From Rhynochetos jubatus (Eukaryota; Chordata; Aves; Eurypygiformes; Rhynochetidae): DNA of 64,000 nucleotides. Position 1 is the first letter of the stretch. Each line of letters starts with the position of its first letter. The stretch is from positions 66,187,905 to 66,251,904 of the forward strand of contig CM050690.1 of NCBI GenBank assembly GCA_027574665.1, read 5' to 3'. Below the pieces are notes generated by a model. The model saw only the letters and a program-made list of their open reading frames with translations, did not search any database and was not told the DNA's origin. Positions 38,820 through 53,100 of this stretch are shown here, piece by piece. Both the position numbers and the translations under genes were made by a program.

Positions 38820-41080
38820 GACACTTATAACCAAATTTAAGAATCTGTACAAGTTATTTCATAATCAATTTCTAATATATATTTATTGGGGCTCTTATAC
38901 ACATAAAGGGTCTTTCAACTTTTGCCAGGAAGTGTTGGTTTTCTGTTATCTATATTCAGAAGTATTAACTTTACCTGATGGTATTATACTGTTTATTTTT
39001 TTACATATGCATTCTTCCTACCAGCTTTTGTGCACATGGGCGCTTTTATGCACACACATGTACACACATATGCACACAAATCATTCAGACTTTAGCCAGA
39101 TGTATACAGCTACAGGCTGAAGAAAGTGTTTTGTTGGAATTCTGAGCAAACTGAGAAAGGAGAAGGGATGTTTTGTATTGAAGTTCTTTTCATCTCCTCA
39201 TATGGGATCACTAGTACAAAAAAAAAATCTTATGCATTAAGTGAATAAAATGGGTTCAGAAATATTCTGATATTCCAGGTGCAAGAGGGAAGCAGTTTTG
39301 AAGTTACAAATGTTGTCCAGAGTACAAAGCAGTAGAGGTTTTGTCTTCAACTGTACACTTTTTCCCTTCTAATCTTTACACTAGGTCTTTAATTTCCTTA
39401 AGCGTACTTTATGTTGATAATTCCATACCTTTCCTGCAGCTTAAGCTTAGAATTAAGTTTACTGACAGAAACATTAAAATGTTGTACTGTGTGAACTTAC
39501 TGAATATAGTACTTGCTTTACCTATGCACAGAACATGATTTGTAAGATTTCCTCATCCGAACTCTATAAATCATGTCTATTGTGCATTAAACCACCTCCA
39601 ATTCCCAGTAGATTTGTTTACTCAAATGTCTTTAGTTCTCTTAGTAGATGAACGATCATTCATGTTGAACTGGATAATGTGTCTATAAGTACTTTATACA
39701 TGAAATAATCATTCTTTAAGTAATGACAAAAAATCTGCCCAGTCCAGATTTGTTACATAGATATAAAAAGAAGCCTAACTAGAACTTTTTTCTGGTTTTT
39801 TTTTAGTCTTCTGTCACTGAAAGAAATATATTCACTTTTGGCTTAAAATATCCTGAAGGGGTTCAGCCTATCTTCAGGAATCTACACTTACTTACACTCA
39901 TTAACACAGGATCTGCCGTAATCACACCTTTGTCTTTGGAGAACCAAGAATCTGATGTGTCTGAGAAAGTCAAAAATTTCCCTGAGACTTCCTTTAGTTG
40001 AACAATTTTTATATGAAGAATCTGGGCTTTCCCCCAAATTGTGTACAGATGATCTGGTCACAGATTTTTTTTTAGATTTCCAGAGCAAAATATAACGGTA
40101 CTTGGGTAACAGGCTAGACTACAGACTCTTGCACAGAAGGTATAGTTCAGTGCAAGTGTGTGGCAGGAACAAAGCCCCAGTAAATAGCTCCAAAGGCCCA
40201 TCAAGGTGGCGATGGTTCTAGAGAGGATTATTCAAGGTGACGCAGATGTAACTTCTGTCTCAGGAAATCTCCATGATGCTGGTTACTAGAAGATAAAGGA
40301 TGCCAGAGGAGGATCACTTTATCCTTGTCCTGCTTTTCACACTCCTTTCCTCAGTATTTTCACCCTGCCAGAAGCAGAGAGAGACTCTTCTCTCAGCCAT
40401 GAGAAACGATGGGCTCACACAGTATTGCACTTCTCATATTCATGTATCTAAATAGAATAAAGTTCTGGACATTTTCCCTCCCTGTCATAGACGTGTAACA
40501 TTTCTGTGGCAAAGAAAGCACTGATTTGCAAAGAAAAGTTGTTTTAGGAGGGTATGTATTTGTAGCTGTTTCTAATGCAGTACGTGTTTGAGACTTCTCT
40601 GTGTGTTTTCTTGCAATTTATTTTCCTTTGTTTCTTAATTTGCTGCTTTGGTATTGGCTAATTTGGTTTCTCTGTATATCTCTCACGCCTGCCCTGTTGA
40701 ATTTCCCATTCTCCTTATGCCAGGCCTTACTTTGTGGTGTTTAGCCACCCTGCATTCACTGGTGGCTCCACTCCCAAAAGCTGGCTCCACTCCTGCTTAT
40801 TAACAGTCCCCAGGAGACTGTGAAGCTGGATTCTGTGTAGAGATCCAAATTTATCTCTGCAATGATGACAGCCAAAAACACAAAAGACAGCAAGAACTGC
40901 ATGTTCCACTAAACCCACACCAGCTCCTAGCAAGTGCCTGGGAGTCACATGCTTGGAAATTGTTGGAATGTTGCTTGATGTCATGGACTAGTCATCAGAC
41001 CACAAGAAAAAAGAACATGTATGTCAAGTACAGTCCTTGCTCTTCTACCTCTGCCGACTTTATAATATGTGGACAGCATT
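38820..41080. other. Gene desert
   Basis: AT-rich, without recognised genes or repeats. A run of CACACATG-type words lies at 39045-39080. Confidence 0.4.
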
Positions 41081-41480
41081 TGTCTTGTTCTTTCCAATTA
41101 TATTTGGGGAGTCATTAGTTAATTAGGAACGGAAAAATACTAATTGGTAATAAATCCCTTTGACATATGAGACTTAAGATGCTTCTGCCAATGAAGACAT
41201 TTTCAGTTCCTAGCTGTACCAAAACTAAAATAATACAATGTTATTGAGAGTCCTTTAACTGCAGATGTAGTTCTTCCCAATTTTCGTGTAGCACATATTT
41301 TTTAGGTTTAAGAGATATCAGTAATTTAAAAATGCATCCCTTACTTGTAAGTTGATGGTAAAAATGCACAAGCAAATTAATCAAATCCAACCATTTACAG
41401 CAATCTGTTGACTAGCAAAGCACAAATCTGGTATGCAAACCTGTATAGTTCCCATGCAGTCAATCAATTATTGTTTCCCA
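41080..41480. promoter_or_regulatory. Candidate regulatory block
   Basis: TTAATTAG at 41119-41126, TAATTGGTAATAAA from 41141, AAATTAATCAAATCC near 41373, and ATTGTTT (SOX type) at 41470-41476. AT-rich, repeat-free, non-coding. Motif density is the only evidence. Confidence 0.3.
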
Positions 41481-41489
41481 GAGTTATGA

Positions 41490-44400
41490 TGGTATAAGCA
41501 AGAGTAGAAAATGTTTCTTTTAATTGTATTCTCACCTTGTAAAATGTCATAACTCAATCTATCTCTTTATCTATGCTCTTGCAGGGTGGCTGTTTTGTTT
41601 TCCAGAGCTTTACTGAATGAAGAGTTGTTCTTGCTTATTCCATTTTACCTCAATGCTATTTGTAATTTTTTTCCTTTCCAGATCTGACACATAGAAAAGG
41701 ACTCAATATTCCAGCAGCAGCTGTTGGATTCTGCAGTGTTCTGAGACCTCTGAAACATCTAAGCTGGGGTTTAGAGCTTTCATCCTTTTGCTGGTCACAG
41801 GCCGATGTTTGCAAAAATACTGCAGAGCGTAATTTCTACCTAAAGCGTGATATAATTACACCTTTTATCCATTGTTTGCAGTTATTCCTCCCTCTTTTCT
41901 TTCACTGTCTGTAACCATTCATCCTAATCACTTAGCTATAATTTTGAGGGAATGGAGGCAATACCATCCAGCTGGCTACTGCTTTCTCTTCTAGCAGGCA
42001 AAATGGGTCTCACGCTCTCCAGTCTCTTCTGTGTTTCAAGGTTTGAGTTCCAAGTCCAATTTCAGTGACCAAAAGAGTGATCAAGCTAAGTTTTGGGAAT
42101 CTTTGTTTGTACTTCAGTAATGCTTTGCATGAGGTTCTTGCTATACAAAGCACTCATTGCAGGGGTAATAACAGACTTTGTAACCTTCGTGGAACAAAAA
42201 GACCCTTGTCTGGTTGTTTAGATGAGCATATGTAAAAGGTCAGAAACAACAACAAACTACACCTGTGGCAACATGCTACAGAACAGATGGGTACCCCAGT
42301 TGCAGTATTAGAGGCAATGGCACATGGTACTGCTACAGGTCTGGGGTCTGAAGACAAAGATCCCTTGCTGACTTTGTCAGGTTTTTCCGTTTCCCATACG
42401 GTTGATGAAAGACTCATCTATTACGGCATGACAAAGCTGAAGCAAACACATGGTTTGCACCAATGTACATACTAGCTGCATATGGTAATTTGGAGATGTC
42501 CGCTTCTTGTTAGATAGGCTCTGTTGGGTTTTCAAAGAAAACAGAAGGGAAAAACAACACTCCTTTAGAGTTACACCTAAGACGGAGGTCTATACATCAC
42601 CAGCTAACCAAAGCAAGCAGTTATGCTAGTGGTGCTACAGTCACTGACCAAAATTAGTCTTGCTAAGTTAAACTACCTTGTCATATACCCACTTCTGTAA
42701 GCAGCTTGTCCATGTGACTCAGTAACAAGATTGGAGACCTTGGTGCTCAGTAGGAAATTCCCAGTTCACTGGGATGTGGGCATTGCCTTATCAGAGGTTT
42801 GACTTTATGGCTTTCTCATTTTAACTCAAGCTATAAGCACGATAATCATTAACATTTCTCTGCTTGGAATACACTGACAGTCTTGTTTGTGCATTGTGTA
42901 TTTGTGTAAGTCCAAGATGCTAATCAGTAGTTTCAGGTCTGTAATCAGTCACTAGTTACTAGTTAGTACAGAGAAGGTGAGCAGAGAAGAAAGGGATGGG
43001 TTTTTTTATGTTTATGAAATACAAATTTCTAACTCCTTTCAGTTATTCTCTTTTGCTAATTTGTTAAAAAAAAAAAAAAAAAGCCCCTTGTAAACCAGAG
43101 AAAGAGGACCTTCTCTCTCTTTGTATTTCTTATCGACTCTTACTCCAACAGCTTTACTTACAGCCTCCCCGTCTGTGTTAGACGGCCAGCAGTTTGTGAA
43201 AACATGACATAAGGCAGCTTGCTCAGAAATTTCCGATATCAATCATCAGTTGTCTAGGGAATCGGTTTAAAAAAACCTGGGCAAGCCAGAGACTCAGAGC
43301 TGCAGGAGTGAAGGAAGCTGAAGTCCCCTGCTCAGGATGGGAGTTGGATTTGTAGCAGGTGTCGTAACCAGACGATGCAGCCCCACTCCCCATCTGGTGA
43401 GAGGATCTGCTGTGAACCACTGCATGACAACATGCTGACCTGCCACCAGCGTGCTGGCCTTTCCACCACAGTAAACTGGGGAGGTTGATGGAAAAACGGG
43501 AAAATGCATATGTTTATGCATTGACACACACCTTTAACTTGGCTTTGAAGTCTAGCTTTGGCTTCAGATATGGCCTTGAGAGACACTGATGTGCAGGAGG
43601 CATAAATTTAGTTCTAGAGCCACATTAAGAAAATTAATACAATGGAGGTAACTTCCAAGTCCTTTAGGTTTAGTGCCAAGTAAGGCTTGTAACTGCGTAC
43701 AGCAGCAGACAGTGGTATAGCAGAGGTTCATAGGGGCTGCTGTGCCTACGCTATGCTCAAAATGATTGCTTGGGCTTTCTTCCTAAAGGCACCCACAAGC
43801 TATTCAGGAGGCCAATGGAGCTGAAGGCTGAGGACTGCCTGTGCAGGAGAGGGAGGCTGACCTGGGAGGTGCATGTTCCCTTTCAGAGGAGCGCTGACAG
43901 CATTGCTTATGAATAGCAACTCAGCCCTTGGGCCAATCTACAGAAAGAGTTAAAACGTAATTTAGTCAGATGTGAATGTGAACTTGATTTCAGAATTTAC
44001 GTGGGATAAGAGGTGTGAAAATAAAATGAGAAGAGCAGAGAGCCTTGGTGTCAGAGGCAGAGAGATGCGTTCAGCTGGGTTGCTAATGTTCACTGCCTAG
44101 GGGGAGCTGTATCTTGCCTCCTAGCGTATCTGCTACAACTGAAGTGAGTTAGGTTCCAACCCAATCTGCCCGGTGTGGTTGGGATAAAGTCACGAGAACG
44201 TAAAATACAAGGTTTATCCAGTCAAACCAAAGACCATGTAGATTCATATCTTACAACAGATGCTAAGAGAAGGCTGGGAGAACAAGGCAACACTCCCATG
44301 TGAAGTTCCTGCCACTGGGTTTTCTGTGGAGGACTTAATGTGGACAGACTGATCTGTGAGGCGCTCGGCTAGGTAACTCACCTGCCAGCTACATTGATCA

Positions 44401-44660
44401 CATCTTGCCCTGTGTTCAAAGGATCCTGTCTCAATGGTCTTTACCTGCAATATGATTAGCCTCAAGTTTTGTAGTTGCTCTAGGTCTTTCCTTACTCCAC
44501 CTTGCTGTAAGTCTCTTGGTCACCGGGAGCCTCATGAGGAGCCTCTGCTAGTCCCTGAACTGCCTGGCCCCTGCAAGTTGCCCACATTTACATGAGCCCA
44601 AGCTCCTAGTTTTTTGTGGGCCACCTGTTGGGCTTCACACACTGCTCTTTCTGTCTTAAT
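41490..44660. other. Gene desert with an A17 tract
   Basis: No gene recognised. Seventeen A at 43066-43082, followed on the plus strand by ordinary sequence. Confidence 0.4.
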
Positions 44661-44669
44661 TGTGTTTTA

Positions 44670-44725
44670 ATTCATTTAATGAATATGTTTCAGTGACAGC
44701 GTTAATAAGTAATTAGGTAATTAGG
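44670..44725. promoter_or_regulatory. Homeodomain site cluster
   Basis: ATTCATT-T-AATGAAT (44670-44684) is a palindrome with 7-base arms. TAATTAGG is then repeated twice head to tail at 44710-44717 and 44718-44725. A compact array of this sort suits cooperative homeodomain binding. Confidence 0.35.
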
Positions 44726-44729
44726 GGCT

Positions 44730-47550
44730 TTCTCATAGTATATTCAAGGGGCAGTGTTAAGGTTGTGTGACCATTTCACAATTTGGTGTCCTAGGGTTAG
44801 AAACATTCTTTTAGCATGACTACTCTATTCATTACTGCTGCGTCCTTTCTCTTATTTACTGCATGAGACACCAAGGGGTCCATTGTCTCTAATACTAAGA
44901 AAACTAGAAAAAGGAGGCTTCATCGTAATATTTTTCCCTTCCTTTTTCTGAACTGCTTTCCCAAAACTATGATTGTAAGAATGGAAATTGTTTCTTGTGG
45001 GATTCCAATAGCAAGCGGATGCACTGTAAGGAAGACATGGAAAAAAGATGCCTTCAGCACAGCCATCTTCATCTGTTCAGTGTTTTGCTCAGTGTAACTT
45101 CCAGAGCATCTGAGGAGCCAACACAAATGAGAAAACCCCTGCACGAGAGCTAATAATCCTACATATGACTTTTGACTGAACTTGTCTGACTAATGTGCTT
45201 TAAAGCAAAACCCTGTGCTTACCAAATCCAACTTGGAATGGTTTCTTTGGCCTCTAGTTCCCTGGCATTCAACCACTGCTGCTTGAATATCACACCAAAG
45301 AAGTCGAGTAATTCTAACTTGCAGCAGTTCCAGGCTTCCAATTACAACATTGTTTTGCACTGATTATTTTTCTGAAAAACTGTTTCTCTACAATATATTG
45401 AGGCCAAATACTTCTATGGATTCAATCAGCACAGCATCACTGAACCCAGTGATGCAGAGCTAGTTTGCCTCATCTGATTATCCGGCACAACTGTATTCCT
45501 GCCTACTTTTTATGGGATTAAGGCAAATCTAACTGCTCATCTGTAGATGCCAAGCCAGTTGACCACACCAGTCTAGGTCCTAAGAAACAAACTGGAGTAG
45601 CTTCAGAGCTGCTGTGCAGAGTGGTGAAGGGCACAAAGTGAAGGATAAAATACCCACTAAGTGAGAAAATACAGTATAATAGACAGTTCTTCAGTGACTT
45701 CTACTAAAAGCTTTTGTCATTAGAACTGTATTTGCCTTTTAAAAGCTCCATCTGTAACTTTCTAAGTCAAGATTTACATCCTATTGGATGTGTGACTAGT
45801 ATAAAATCGAACTGCAGAGAAAGAAGCGTTTGATCAGGGCAACAGGCCTGTCTTGTGAATGACATCATCAGAGGGAGCAAGGTCTTTGGATTCAAGTGAA
45901 GAAAAAGTCAGTCTTCCACCAGGCGTTTTACAACATAGACCTGGCTGTGTTTTTAGGGTTTGTATTTTTCTTTTTCTCCTCTGGCAACTCTTGCTCTAAC
46001 TGCTTAAGGAGTTACAGCTCCCAGTGGCTCACTCTGCTCTGGTGCTGGAGGTTATTGCCTCTCTGGAAAAGCCAACAAAACAGAGCATGTGCCCAGCACT
46101 CAGGTCTCCTACAAAGCCCAGTTATGGCACTGATGAAAGAGGGTTTCCCTGTAGGACACACAGCAGCAGCAGCTCACAGAGAGCTGATACCACAGCAGTG
46201 GCCTAAATCTCTCTGATGCCAAATAATACTTCAGATTATTTGGTGTAGATACTATTGCAGTATTGCAGTATCTCCATGGTCAGTCCTGGACACCTTAGTC
46301 CAATTTTGTCTCTTCTGAGCAGCCCACCTGCCCTCCCTATCCCCTGTTTGTCTCCATGGATGATGATAGTTTTAGAGAAATCAGTATTGTGAAGGATGCA
46401 AGTGACACAACTATTCCCTGCACCAGACTGAAGGAGTGACTGGAACCAGTGTCAGCATTTGCCTGTACCGACTTTGATCTGATACCTTGCACCAAGAGGA
46501 GGAGCAGTACCTTACACCTCCACCGTTTCAGAGTGCGGCATCTGGGATGCCATTCTGAGCTACTTTCTAACAGCTGTAGGGAAATCCAGTGAACAGCAAT
46601 AGTGATGGAGAAATGAGGAGCTGGAAGAAAAAAGATGAGAGAGGCAGGAAAAGAGAAAGGGAGAGGGAGAGAAAGGCCTTATACACACCAGAGTGATGAA
46701 CTTTTAACTACTGTTTTATTTGTGCCAATTACTTTTCTCCTTTCTTTTCTTGGGGTGTAGCTCATGTACCCGTCCCCATTTTTCTCATGTTTGTCCTTTA
46801 CTCCCTAGCATTTTTGTGATGTCTTTTGAAAGCAACCCTTGAAGGAAGACTGTGATAATCTTCACAGCTGTACAGTGGGCTAAATCATCAACTAGCACCT
46901 CCTTTCTCATAGAGCACCTGCTTAGAGGAGTTATGCTCTACTTCAACGGAGTATTTGAAAGGGTTGGAAAAACCAGCAAGATGAGGAGACAGGGCCTGGG
47001 CACAGGTGTTGGGGCACAGTTTGTTGAGTGGGGTTAGCGGGTTGGGCTGAGGCCCTGTGCAAGACCAAGGGAGGCAGTGAGGAGACAGGTAGCAGCACCA
47101 GAAGTACAGGCGTGGAGTGACAACTGCAGAGGTCAAAGCTCAGCACGTGCAAAAGGAAATGGAAGGGGAGGAAAGAAGGTGAGGAAGAACAAACAAGTAA
47201 GAAGACAATGCATTGCTGCAGAGAAAGGAGTGCGGAGATTTCACATAGTCTGAATGTGGTCTGAAAAGCTAATTGTTTTCCTTCCTTTCCTGTAAGGTTG
47301 TTTTTGTGGGGACAGGACAGCCAATTAAGAATGAGGGTATGAGCATGGAAGTTTGCCATCTCTGAGGAGGAAGATGATTCAGAGAGCACAAGGTGTTTTG
47401 GGAAGGGGTAGGTTTTTCCTGAGTCCCCAAGGAACTGATAGGTGAGACTGAACTTTCAGGTGATGGGATCCCAGATAGATGTGTTAAATCAAATCTACCT
47501 AGAGGAAAGCAAATGTAGTACATATATTTAAGGAAAATAGATAGGAAAAA
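44730..47550. other. Gene desert
   Basis: No coding or RNA feature recognised. A purine-rich run (46645-46677, GAGAGG-like) is the only low-complexity item. Confidence 0.4.
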
Positions 47551-47559
47551 AAAGAAAGT

Positions 47560-48800
47560 GGTAATGTGGAAAACTAGTCCTTTTAGTCTGACCTCAGCAG
47601 TACGCCAGTTTAGCAACAGATTTCTAAGATAAGAATAGTTACACATAAGGAAGTAAATGAAAAATAAGATTTGAGTTAGAAAAAGGCAAAACATGCTAGA
47701 CTAAAATAATTACTTTCCTTGACAACTACACTACTAAATAAGGGAAATAAGCATGATCTATTTTATCTCAACTTCAGTAAAGCATGTCACATGGTATTAC
47801 ATAAGAAATTCTCAGTTTATGTAGAGAAGATACGGGCTCTAGTGGAAGATTACCAAGACAGTCAAAGGAGTTATATGGAAAGGGGAAGCACCTGGCTGGC
47901 TGAAGGTTACTGAGACAGCTCTTCAAGGATCAATCTCAAGCTAAATTTGTTTAGGCATTTGATTAATGATAGCAATAATGACTTGGTAGAAAGCATGGGA
48001 ATGTGCTAATGATGTTTGTTATCAGTACAGAACAGGGTATGGTGGTGAGCCAGATTATATGACAAGAAAACCAGAATTACTTTGAGTTTGAAGCAATAGA
48101 AATAGGATAACAGTCATTAGTGGAAATTGCAAGATCATGCCTTTACTGCTAAGTAACAGGGATTTTGTGATAAAATTTAAGCTTGCCATTTGAAAATAAC
48201 AGGAATAGAAAATAGGTATGGCCATGATATAGCAATGAATAAGTCAAGTGTGGTTATAATGTATGTCAAAGGAGACATTTCCACTAGATAAAAAAGGACT
48301 GATGCTAATTTCTTGGGTACTAGTGAGGCCCCTGAAATAAAATGTACTTTTCCGGGCATCTGTGTTTCAGGAAGAATTCAAATAGGAACAGAGGCCAAGA
48401 AGGGCTGACTGGGGGAACAGGGAACTGATCTTGCAAGAGAAAACTAGAATCACTCAGCCTGCTTAGCCCAGCAAAACAAAGGCTGAGAGAAGATCTGCTT
48501 GCTGCTCAAGCAGCCAAAAGGGCTGGCAGATAAGATGGAAAAAATAGCTTAATATTATTCTTATCAGGGAGACACAAGTGTCTGCAGCAGCTAGGAACAG
48601 AGCTAAGCTGGGAAGTGAAAGAAGCTTCCTCAGATTCAGAGGGATGGGTTGCTGTGATGGGCTCCTGGCTGGACCAGGAGGACAGGACCATACCTGCTTC
48701 AGGAGGAAGCTTGCTCTGATCAAGATGTACCCGAAGACAGCCAGAGATAGTCTGAGGAACTTCTTCTGTACTCCTAAATATTTTTGTTCCTACTAGATGA
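47560..48800 (+). mobile_element. Eroded CR1-type LINE, reverse-transcriptase and 3' part
   Basis: Fragments in different frames line up with CR1-clade reverse transcriptase. SPFSLTSA near 47576 matches the conserved RT block usually read as PISLTS; YLNFSKACHMVLHKK from 47764 matches the YLDFSKAFDTVPH block. In the second, both aspartates are replaced, so the catalytic residue is gone. Further on, TGCAAGATCATGC (48129), GGAGACATTTCCACTAGA (48271), ACTAGTGAGGCCCCTGAAAT (48319) and AAAGGCTGAGAGAAGATCTG (48477) follow the order of the CR1 C-terminal domain and are typical of CR1 copies in reptiles and birds. Frameshifts and stops make it long dead. Ends are approximate. Confidence 0.7.
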
Positions 48801-48809
48801 TGCTAACTG

Positions 48810-50105
48810 TTCACCTCCACACATAAAGAGCAGCCCTGGGGAAGACTATTTCTTAGACAGGCTCAATCTCTTTGCTTCTTCCTGTGTGGCCTTGAACAGC
48901 TCTCTATTTAGGGCATGTGGTGAAGCACCACAATCTAACCCAGGGACTGTAAATGGTTTGCAAGAGGTTCCGTGAGAAAACTCTGTGTTTAAAATGTGAA
49001 ATGTGTTTCAAATTTTGGATGGGCACAGAGGTCACGTGACAACCACACTGCTTCCCAATTGGAAGACAGTACCTCCTAGAATTGAGTTTATTTGCAAATA
49101 CTCGTATTTAGGGCTCCATCATTCATATTCTGGGAATATTCTGACCTATATTCAAATTTGCTGCTTCCACAACTATTCCTGCTAGCAAAATCATCCTCTA
49201 CTCTTGAGCAAGAAGAGTGTGAACTCTTGAAGTAAAACCATTTTTTGTTCTAACGAATAGTCCTAGAAAAATTTTCTAGGAATACACTTAGGTCCTGGAG
49301 GAACACAGGAAAGAGAGTGCTAGACAACCAGGAAGGGCAAGTAGAGGAGCAGAGACAAATTGCACAAGAGGGCCTGAGGCACGTCTGAGGCAGGCTTTAA
49401 AAACAACAAGGACACATTGGAGTTGAATAGGGAACCAGGCAGGCTGCCTGAGGATAACTCGAAGGTTTATCCCTGACACATGTGAAGGAGAAAGTCCTGT
49501 GCATCCAGGTGAGGCCAGACGCAAAAAAATTCAATGGTTGATCTTAGAGGAACTGAAACATTTCTGAGGTAGAAATCCAGGCTGTGGAGTAGAAGGGTGA
49601 AGTCCACAGCTGCTGAGAAAGAGAAGCAGAAGATATGGGAAGAAGAAGGACAAAGAATGAGGAAATATGCTGGTACAGCAGTCAGGAGGAGGTAAACCAC
49701 AGGTGGGAGACGAGCGAGACGGGGAACAGGAAAGCTTCTCAAAATTTCAAAGTCAAACTGGAAAGCTGGCAATATTTTTGTGGTTTCAGATGGAAAACAT
49801 GTAAAACCACTTGCACAGGACGTGTATCATCGAAGGGCTGAAGCAGAAAGCTTTGCAACTCTGAGCTGAGCTTTGGGTTTTTGATCAAACCACAGACCTA
49901 GAAATCAGTTTTGAAAGTGGGGCTGGGAAACTAGGTTTCATTGAGAAAGTTTCTCCTGCCTGTGAATGATGTAAGGGAGTGGTAAATTATGCTGTGCTTG
50001 TCTGTGAGCATTTTTCTGGATAGGATTCCCTTTAACACTATCCCTTTTACATGAAAGCTTCCCTTTGCTCTTGCGCCCTCCAGTTATGAAACACTTGCTC
50101 TGCCC
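48810..50105. other. Gene desert
   Basis: Nothing recognised apart from possible further erosion products of the CR1 element at its left end. Confidence 0.4.
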
Positions 50106-50107
50106 AT

Positions 50108-50111
<4 letters not shown>

Positions 50112-50145
<34 letters not shown>
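50112..50145. repeat. CA dinucleotide repeat, 17 units
   Basis: Uninterrupted (AC)17 followed by CCCCC. The longest perfect dinucleotide microsatellite in the window; likely polymorphic. Confidence 0.95.
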
Positions 50146-50147
<2 letters not shown>

Positions 50148-50149
50148 CC

Positions 50150-53100
50150 CTGCCATGAGCTGTGGAGCTCAGGTGACCACTCAGATTGCTTTAGTTTTTG
50201 TGCAAATGATGAGTGCAGGTTGCATTTTACTCCTCCTCAACTCTCTCACATTGAGCCACCGTCACCTAGTTTCTTTGGCCAGCCTCTTTTGCACAGTGAG
50301 GGGGATCTTCAGAGGATCTGAAGAAGGCAAGGGGAGGAAAGAGAATGATGATTAGAGACTTCTGAAAGGGGCAGTGAGGAATTAGGGACCATACTCTTTG
50401 AAAATTTGCGTGACACTCCTTAACGGTCCCTGCCTCATTTTCCACTTGGCTGCTTTATGACTGAACTGTAAACTAAAAATGACATGGGCTCATTAATTTG
50501 GCAGCAACTGGCAAGATGTGGCCATTTAGCATACCCACAAAGCTATTGTTTAAGGCTGGGTCATGTCAAAGGGCAAGCTAAATATGGCTGAACCTCTGAA
50601 AGGCTGAGTCTAGGAGTCCTAGAGCCTAAACCTTCTCCCTAACCTCTGCTTGTCTTCAGCAGTGTGATCAGCTTGGGTTTTCCAGGGAAGGCTTTACATA
50701 AAGCTGTCAAGTTACTAGCAATATTATGTCAGTTTGATTTTTTTTTAAAGCAGGCTCAATTATATCATCCTCTCTTGACATCTGACAAGTGGTGCAAAAA
50801 GTGTTTGCAACAGCGGATTCAAGTGAAGAGAAATGCTTTGCTTGTGGGTTGCTGCTGCAAGTCCAGAGTGTGAAGGGAATCTAAGTCTGAATGCTTTAAA
50901 ATGTCAGATGCCACAGAATCACTGAAAAACCCTTCAGGACATTGGCCTGACTGCATTTGTTTGGTTTAGAGAGTAGGTGGTTAATCCCTACACTGTCACG
51001 GAATTAAAGCGCATGGTAGTCGGGCAGATCTCGTGCTCAGGCTGAGGAGCCCATCTGATTTCTGTATTAAAAAGCCACAGCGCAAACTGCAGGCTGCATA
51101 TTATACACATCTCTTCTTCACACAAAAGAAGACAAGGAGAATGAAAACAAATGCAAATAAAAACGCGGATTCTCCGCTTCCTTTATCTCATTCCTCTGCA
51201 GTACTGCCCCTCAGGTGTAGTGGAAGAGATTTTCTTTGTGTCTTTGGTGTGATGGTTTGCTTCCACTTTCTCTTGTGCTGACCCTCATAGGAAAAGATGC
51301 CATCCCAGCCCACATATTCCCTAGCCAAAAGCTCTCATTTATTCAGGAGACTTGGAAGGAAGCCTTTCCCCAGCTGGCCCATTCCTGCTTGGGACAACTA
51401 CATCTGAAAATAATACCTCTGCTATTTATGCACGTGGTCCTGTCATGACCTCGTCTACTAGGATAGATTAACTGAATTTCTCCAATGTTTTCTTTACTTC
51501 CTGATGGTCACTATTGACTTTTCTGTGTGATGAAGTCTTTCGAAGGAGCTAAACATGCATCAGTGCAGAAAACTTGGCATACCTGAACTTTGGGGTGTCT
51601 TGCTATTCTGAGAGCTTTCAAATGTGATTTCTTCCCTTTTAAAATGAAGTCACACTAAAGTGAAAGGGACAAATAACTTAGACTGGCATTTCCTCCTTGG
51701 TAAGCATTCATCTTAATGAATTTCACAGAAGGCAAATCACAGTTCTCAGGTGTCGAAATCTAAGTTTGCTTCGTAAGCAAAATAAAAAAGGGAAACAGTT
51801 TGAAATATAAATGTTGCAGACTGGCTTTGCTGTGAAAAAATATCTCAGCCTGGCTTCTCATTATTGCATTTAACCTTAAAAGAGTGTAGTAGTAATAATA
51901 AAATGGCCTCTTTTTTTTATGTCAGCTTCTTATTTTGCTGAGATTAACAAGCAAATGTTTTTCTGTGCTGATTGGTTAAGTCATCTCGAGAAAAATCTCT
52001 TACTCATTTAAGTACTGTATAACTCAAAATCTCTTTTTTCCCACTTCTGTGTTTCCAGTGATATGCCCCTATATATTTCTACTTTTTTGTTGTTTTGTTT
52101 TGGTTAAAAGTTCACACAGGGTTGATTAATTTTAGCAAGTTTCCAAAAATGAACTGGGCTTTTATGCCTCAAGGAATTTTTTTTTTTTGACATTTAACAG
52201 CAAAGAAAACTATTTCCTCTCCCATTCAAAGCTAACCATGTTTAATTGGCCTAGATGTCTGTTGTAGTTTGGAAAATGTTTGTGATATCCCATCTGTTTT
52301 TTCATCCAACCATTCGAGTGCCTGTGTTTACTGTCTTGTTGCGTTTACATGTACAGTGATATCAATATGACAAGGATTTCCCTTGAAACAATGCTAGACC
52401 TTACAGACTGTGTGACCCTTAATGCTTTGTGATGCAGGCAAAACCAACACTTCAGTTTTAGTGATAGTTTCATAAGATCTCGAGTTTATTTTAACTGCTT
52501 GGATGCATCAGCTGCATGAATAATACACACAATATAGAGACATGCAGTCACACACAGCTGTGCTTGGGGGACCATTTGGAGTACTTAACGGGATCTATTT
52601 GTTGGCTTCGGTTTATTCAAATGAATAGTTTTGTATCTTTTGACCTTTGGTTGAAATGAAATTGTTTAATGCAGCAAACAACCTCTAAACTCATAGGCTA
52701 CCATTTGCATCTCCCCCTGCAGATCATTAAGAGACTTTAGACTTCAGGGTGACAAGCAATATATTTTGTAAAACAACAGGGATTTCAGATGCAGACATGT
52801 ACAGATGTTGCGTTTTCCATACATTTTTGTGGTCAGATAGCAATGTTTGAAGATGTATGTGTGAGGTCATTTGAATTCACTTGGAGATGGGAGCTTCATA
52901 GGCATAGGGACCATCTGGCGATCAGATGTGGACTGCAGGTAGACCTATTTGTTTTTAACTGAAGTCGCTGAGGAATGAAAATGTCAAGTACCCTAACACT
53001 GCAGAAAAATTATAATCACAAACCACCCAGCACAGCATCTGTTTAACCAGTCTCAAAAACGTAATCCAGTCGATGAAGTAGGAAATTGCAGGCATGACAC

